Assembly (NCBI GenBank): GCA_021160565.1
Contig: JAGHCG010000048.1
Location: 1-6,093 of the forward strand
Direction: 5' to 3'
From: a bacterium
GTDB lineage: Bacteria; Ratteibacteria; UBA8468; B48-G9; JAFGKM01
Length of the DNA stretch: 6,093 nucleotides
Both the position numbers and the translations under genes were made by a program. Of this stretch, positions 5,791-6,093 are shown piece by piece. Each line of letters opens with the position of its first letter. Within the stretch, counting starts at the first letter, position 1. The notes under the pieces were generated by a model, which was not told the DNA's origin, ran no database searches, and saw only the letters and a list, made by a program, of their open reading frames with translations.

Positions 5791-5819
5791 ATTTTACTTT
5801 TTTTTATAATAAAATCAAA
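5791..5819 (-). promoter_or_regulatory. Candidate promoter of the lipoprotein-vor operon
   Basis: On the minus strand TTTGAT (5819-5814) and TAAAAT (5796-5791) are 17 nt apart; a TTGATT reading with 16 nt is also possible. The predicted start near 5784 leaves a short leader of about 18 nt holding the AGGAG site. A 9-bp inverted repeat (TTTGATTTT/AAAATCAAA) lies at 5778-5786 and 5811-5819, bracketing the core promoter. Base composition is so AT-rich that chance matches are common. Confidence 0.45.
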
Positions 5820-5858
5820 GCAAATTTATTTCAGAAGAAATTTTTCACAAAAAATATA

Positions 5859-5889
5859 TTTACTTTTTCAAAAAATTCAGTAATATAAA
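5859..5889 (+). promoter_or_regulatory. Possible promoter of the helix-turn-helix gene
   Basis: TTTACT (5859-5864) is followed after 16 nt by TAATAT (5881-5886), or after 19 nt by TATAAA (5884-5889). The position is right for the gene starting at 5908, but neither pairing is close to consensus, and the region is nearly all A and T. It lies in the 142-bp divergent spacer, which otherwise holds the opposing operon promoter and nothing else I can recognise. Confidence 0.3.
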
Positions 5890-5895
5890 AATAAA

Positions 5896-5901
5896 AAGGA
5901 G
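5896..5901 (+). promoter_or_regulatory. Ribosome binding site for the helix-turn-helix gene
   Basis: AAGGAG is followed by TTGAAG (6 nt) and then the ATG at 5908. This site decides the start of the partial gene at the window end. Confidence 0.8.
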
Positions 5902-5907
5902 TTGAAG

Positions 5908-6093
5908 ATGGGAAAACTTTTATTTGCAAGAAGACCGAGTGAGAAAGAGGAAAAAATTTTATATGAAATTATAAAGGAAGGGGAAGAGTATCTGAAAAAG
6001 AGAGCCAAGGCAATTATTCTTTCAGGAATTCACAGATACAGGATTTCTGAAATTTCAAAACTTCTTCACTTCCATCCCCAAAATTTGAGAAAA
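5908..6093 (+). CDS. Helix-turn-helix protein, IS630/homeodomain-like N-terminus, 3'-truncated
   Basis: An open frame of 62 codons runs off the window end with no stop. It begins MGKLLFARRPSEKEEKILYE and continues KKRAKAIILSGIHRYRISEI (30-49), then SKLLHFHPQNLRK. The pattern 'RPxxxEExxxLxxIxxxGxxxxxxRAxxILLSxxGxxxxEIAxxLxxxxxTVRKW' is the N-terminal DNA-binding domain shared by IS630-family transposases and stand-alone homeodomain-like HTH proteins. Here the recognition helix would be in HPQNLRK (56-62). An unusually good Shine-Dalgarno sequence sits upstream. If the missing part contains a DDE domain the gene is a transposase; if it ends soon after, it is a small regulator. No terminal inverted repeat is evident in the upstream spacer, which slightly favours a resident gene. 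The DNA-binding call is good; its role is undecided. Confidence 0.7.
   Translation, partial: MGKLLFARRPSEKEEKILYEIIKEGEEYLKKRAKAIILSGIHRYRISEISKLLHFHPQNLRK

Noticed and set aside
5800..5820. T-run followed by an AT-rich repeat as a terminator in the divergent spacer
   Set aside because: No GC-containing stem is present, and both flanking genes read away from this region, so no terminator is expected.

Overview
This is an AT-rich bacterial window of tightly packed genes, most of them on the minus strand and reading from about 5765 down to 463. The organism cannot be named from sequence alone. Several things suggest an anaerobic or fermentative Gram-negative-type member of a poorly cultured phylum such as the Omnitrophota/Ratteibacteria group: low G+C, heavy use of AGA/AGG and ATA codons, a ferredoxin-dependent 2-oxoacid oxidoreductase, a lipobox protein of the DUF1318 type and a GspG-like pseudopilin. 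That placement is inference.

Layout. 1-458 (+) is the end of a DUF4258 gene followed by a complete DUF2283 gene, a pair that looks like a small toxin-antitoxin-type module. 463-1587 (-) is a pseudopilin preceded by radC, with radC's stop codon touching the pilin start codon. 1588-1650 is a dense control point. There the terminator-like hairpin of the upstream gene, that gene's stop codon and a near-consensus promoter for radC overlap, and the predicted radC transcript is essentially leaderless. 1621-5765 (-) is a five-gene operon read in the order DUF1318-like lipoprotein, vorB (alpha), vorA (TPP beta), DUF1614 membrane protein and MFS transporter, with junctions that overlap or are 2 nt apart. 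5766-5907 is a divergent intergenic promoter region. 5908-6093 (+) is the start of a helix-turn-helix protein of the IS630/homeodomain-like type, cut by the window end.

How the genes work together. The core is a VorB/VorA pair that oxidatively decarboxylates a 2-oxoacid (probably branched-chain) to its acyl-CoA and reduces ferredoxin. The usual gamma and ferredoxin-like delta subunit genes are absent on both sides, and two multi-spanning membrane proteins follow directly. RadC and the pilin form a separate transcription unit. I see no CRISPR array, tRNA, rRNA or complete insertion sequence. No strong evidence of a wholly new system is visible; the most notable items are the overlapping terminator/promoter at radC and the incomplete vor locus.
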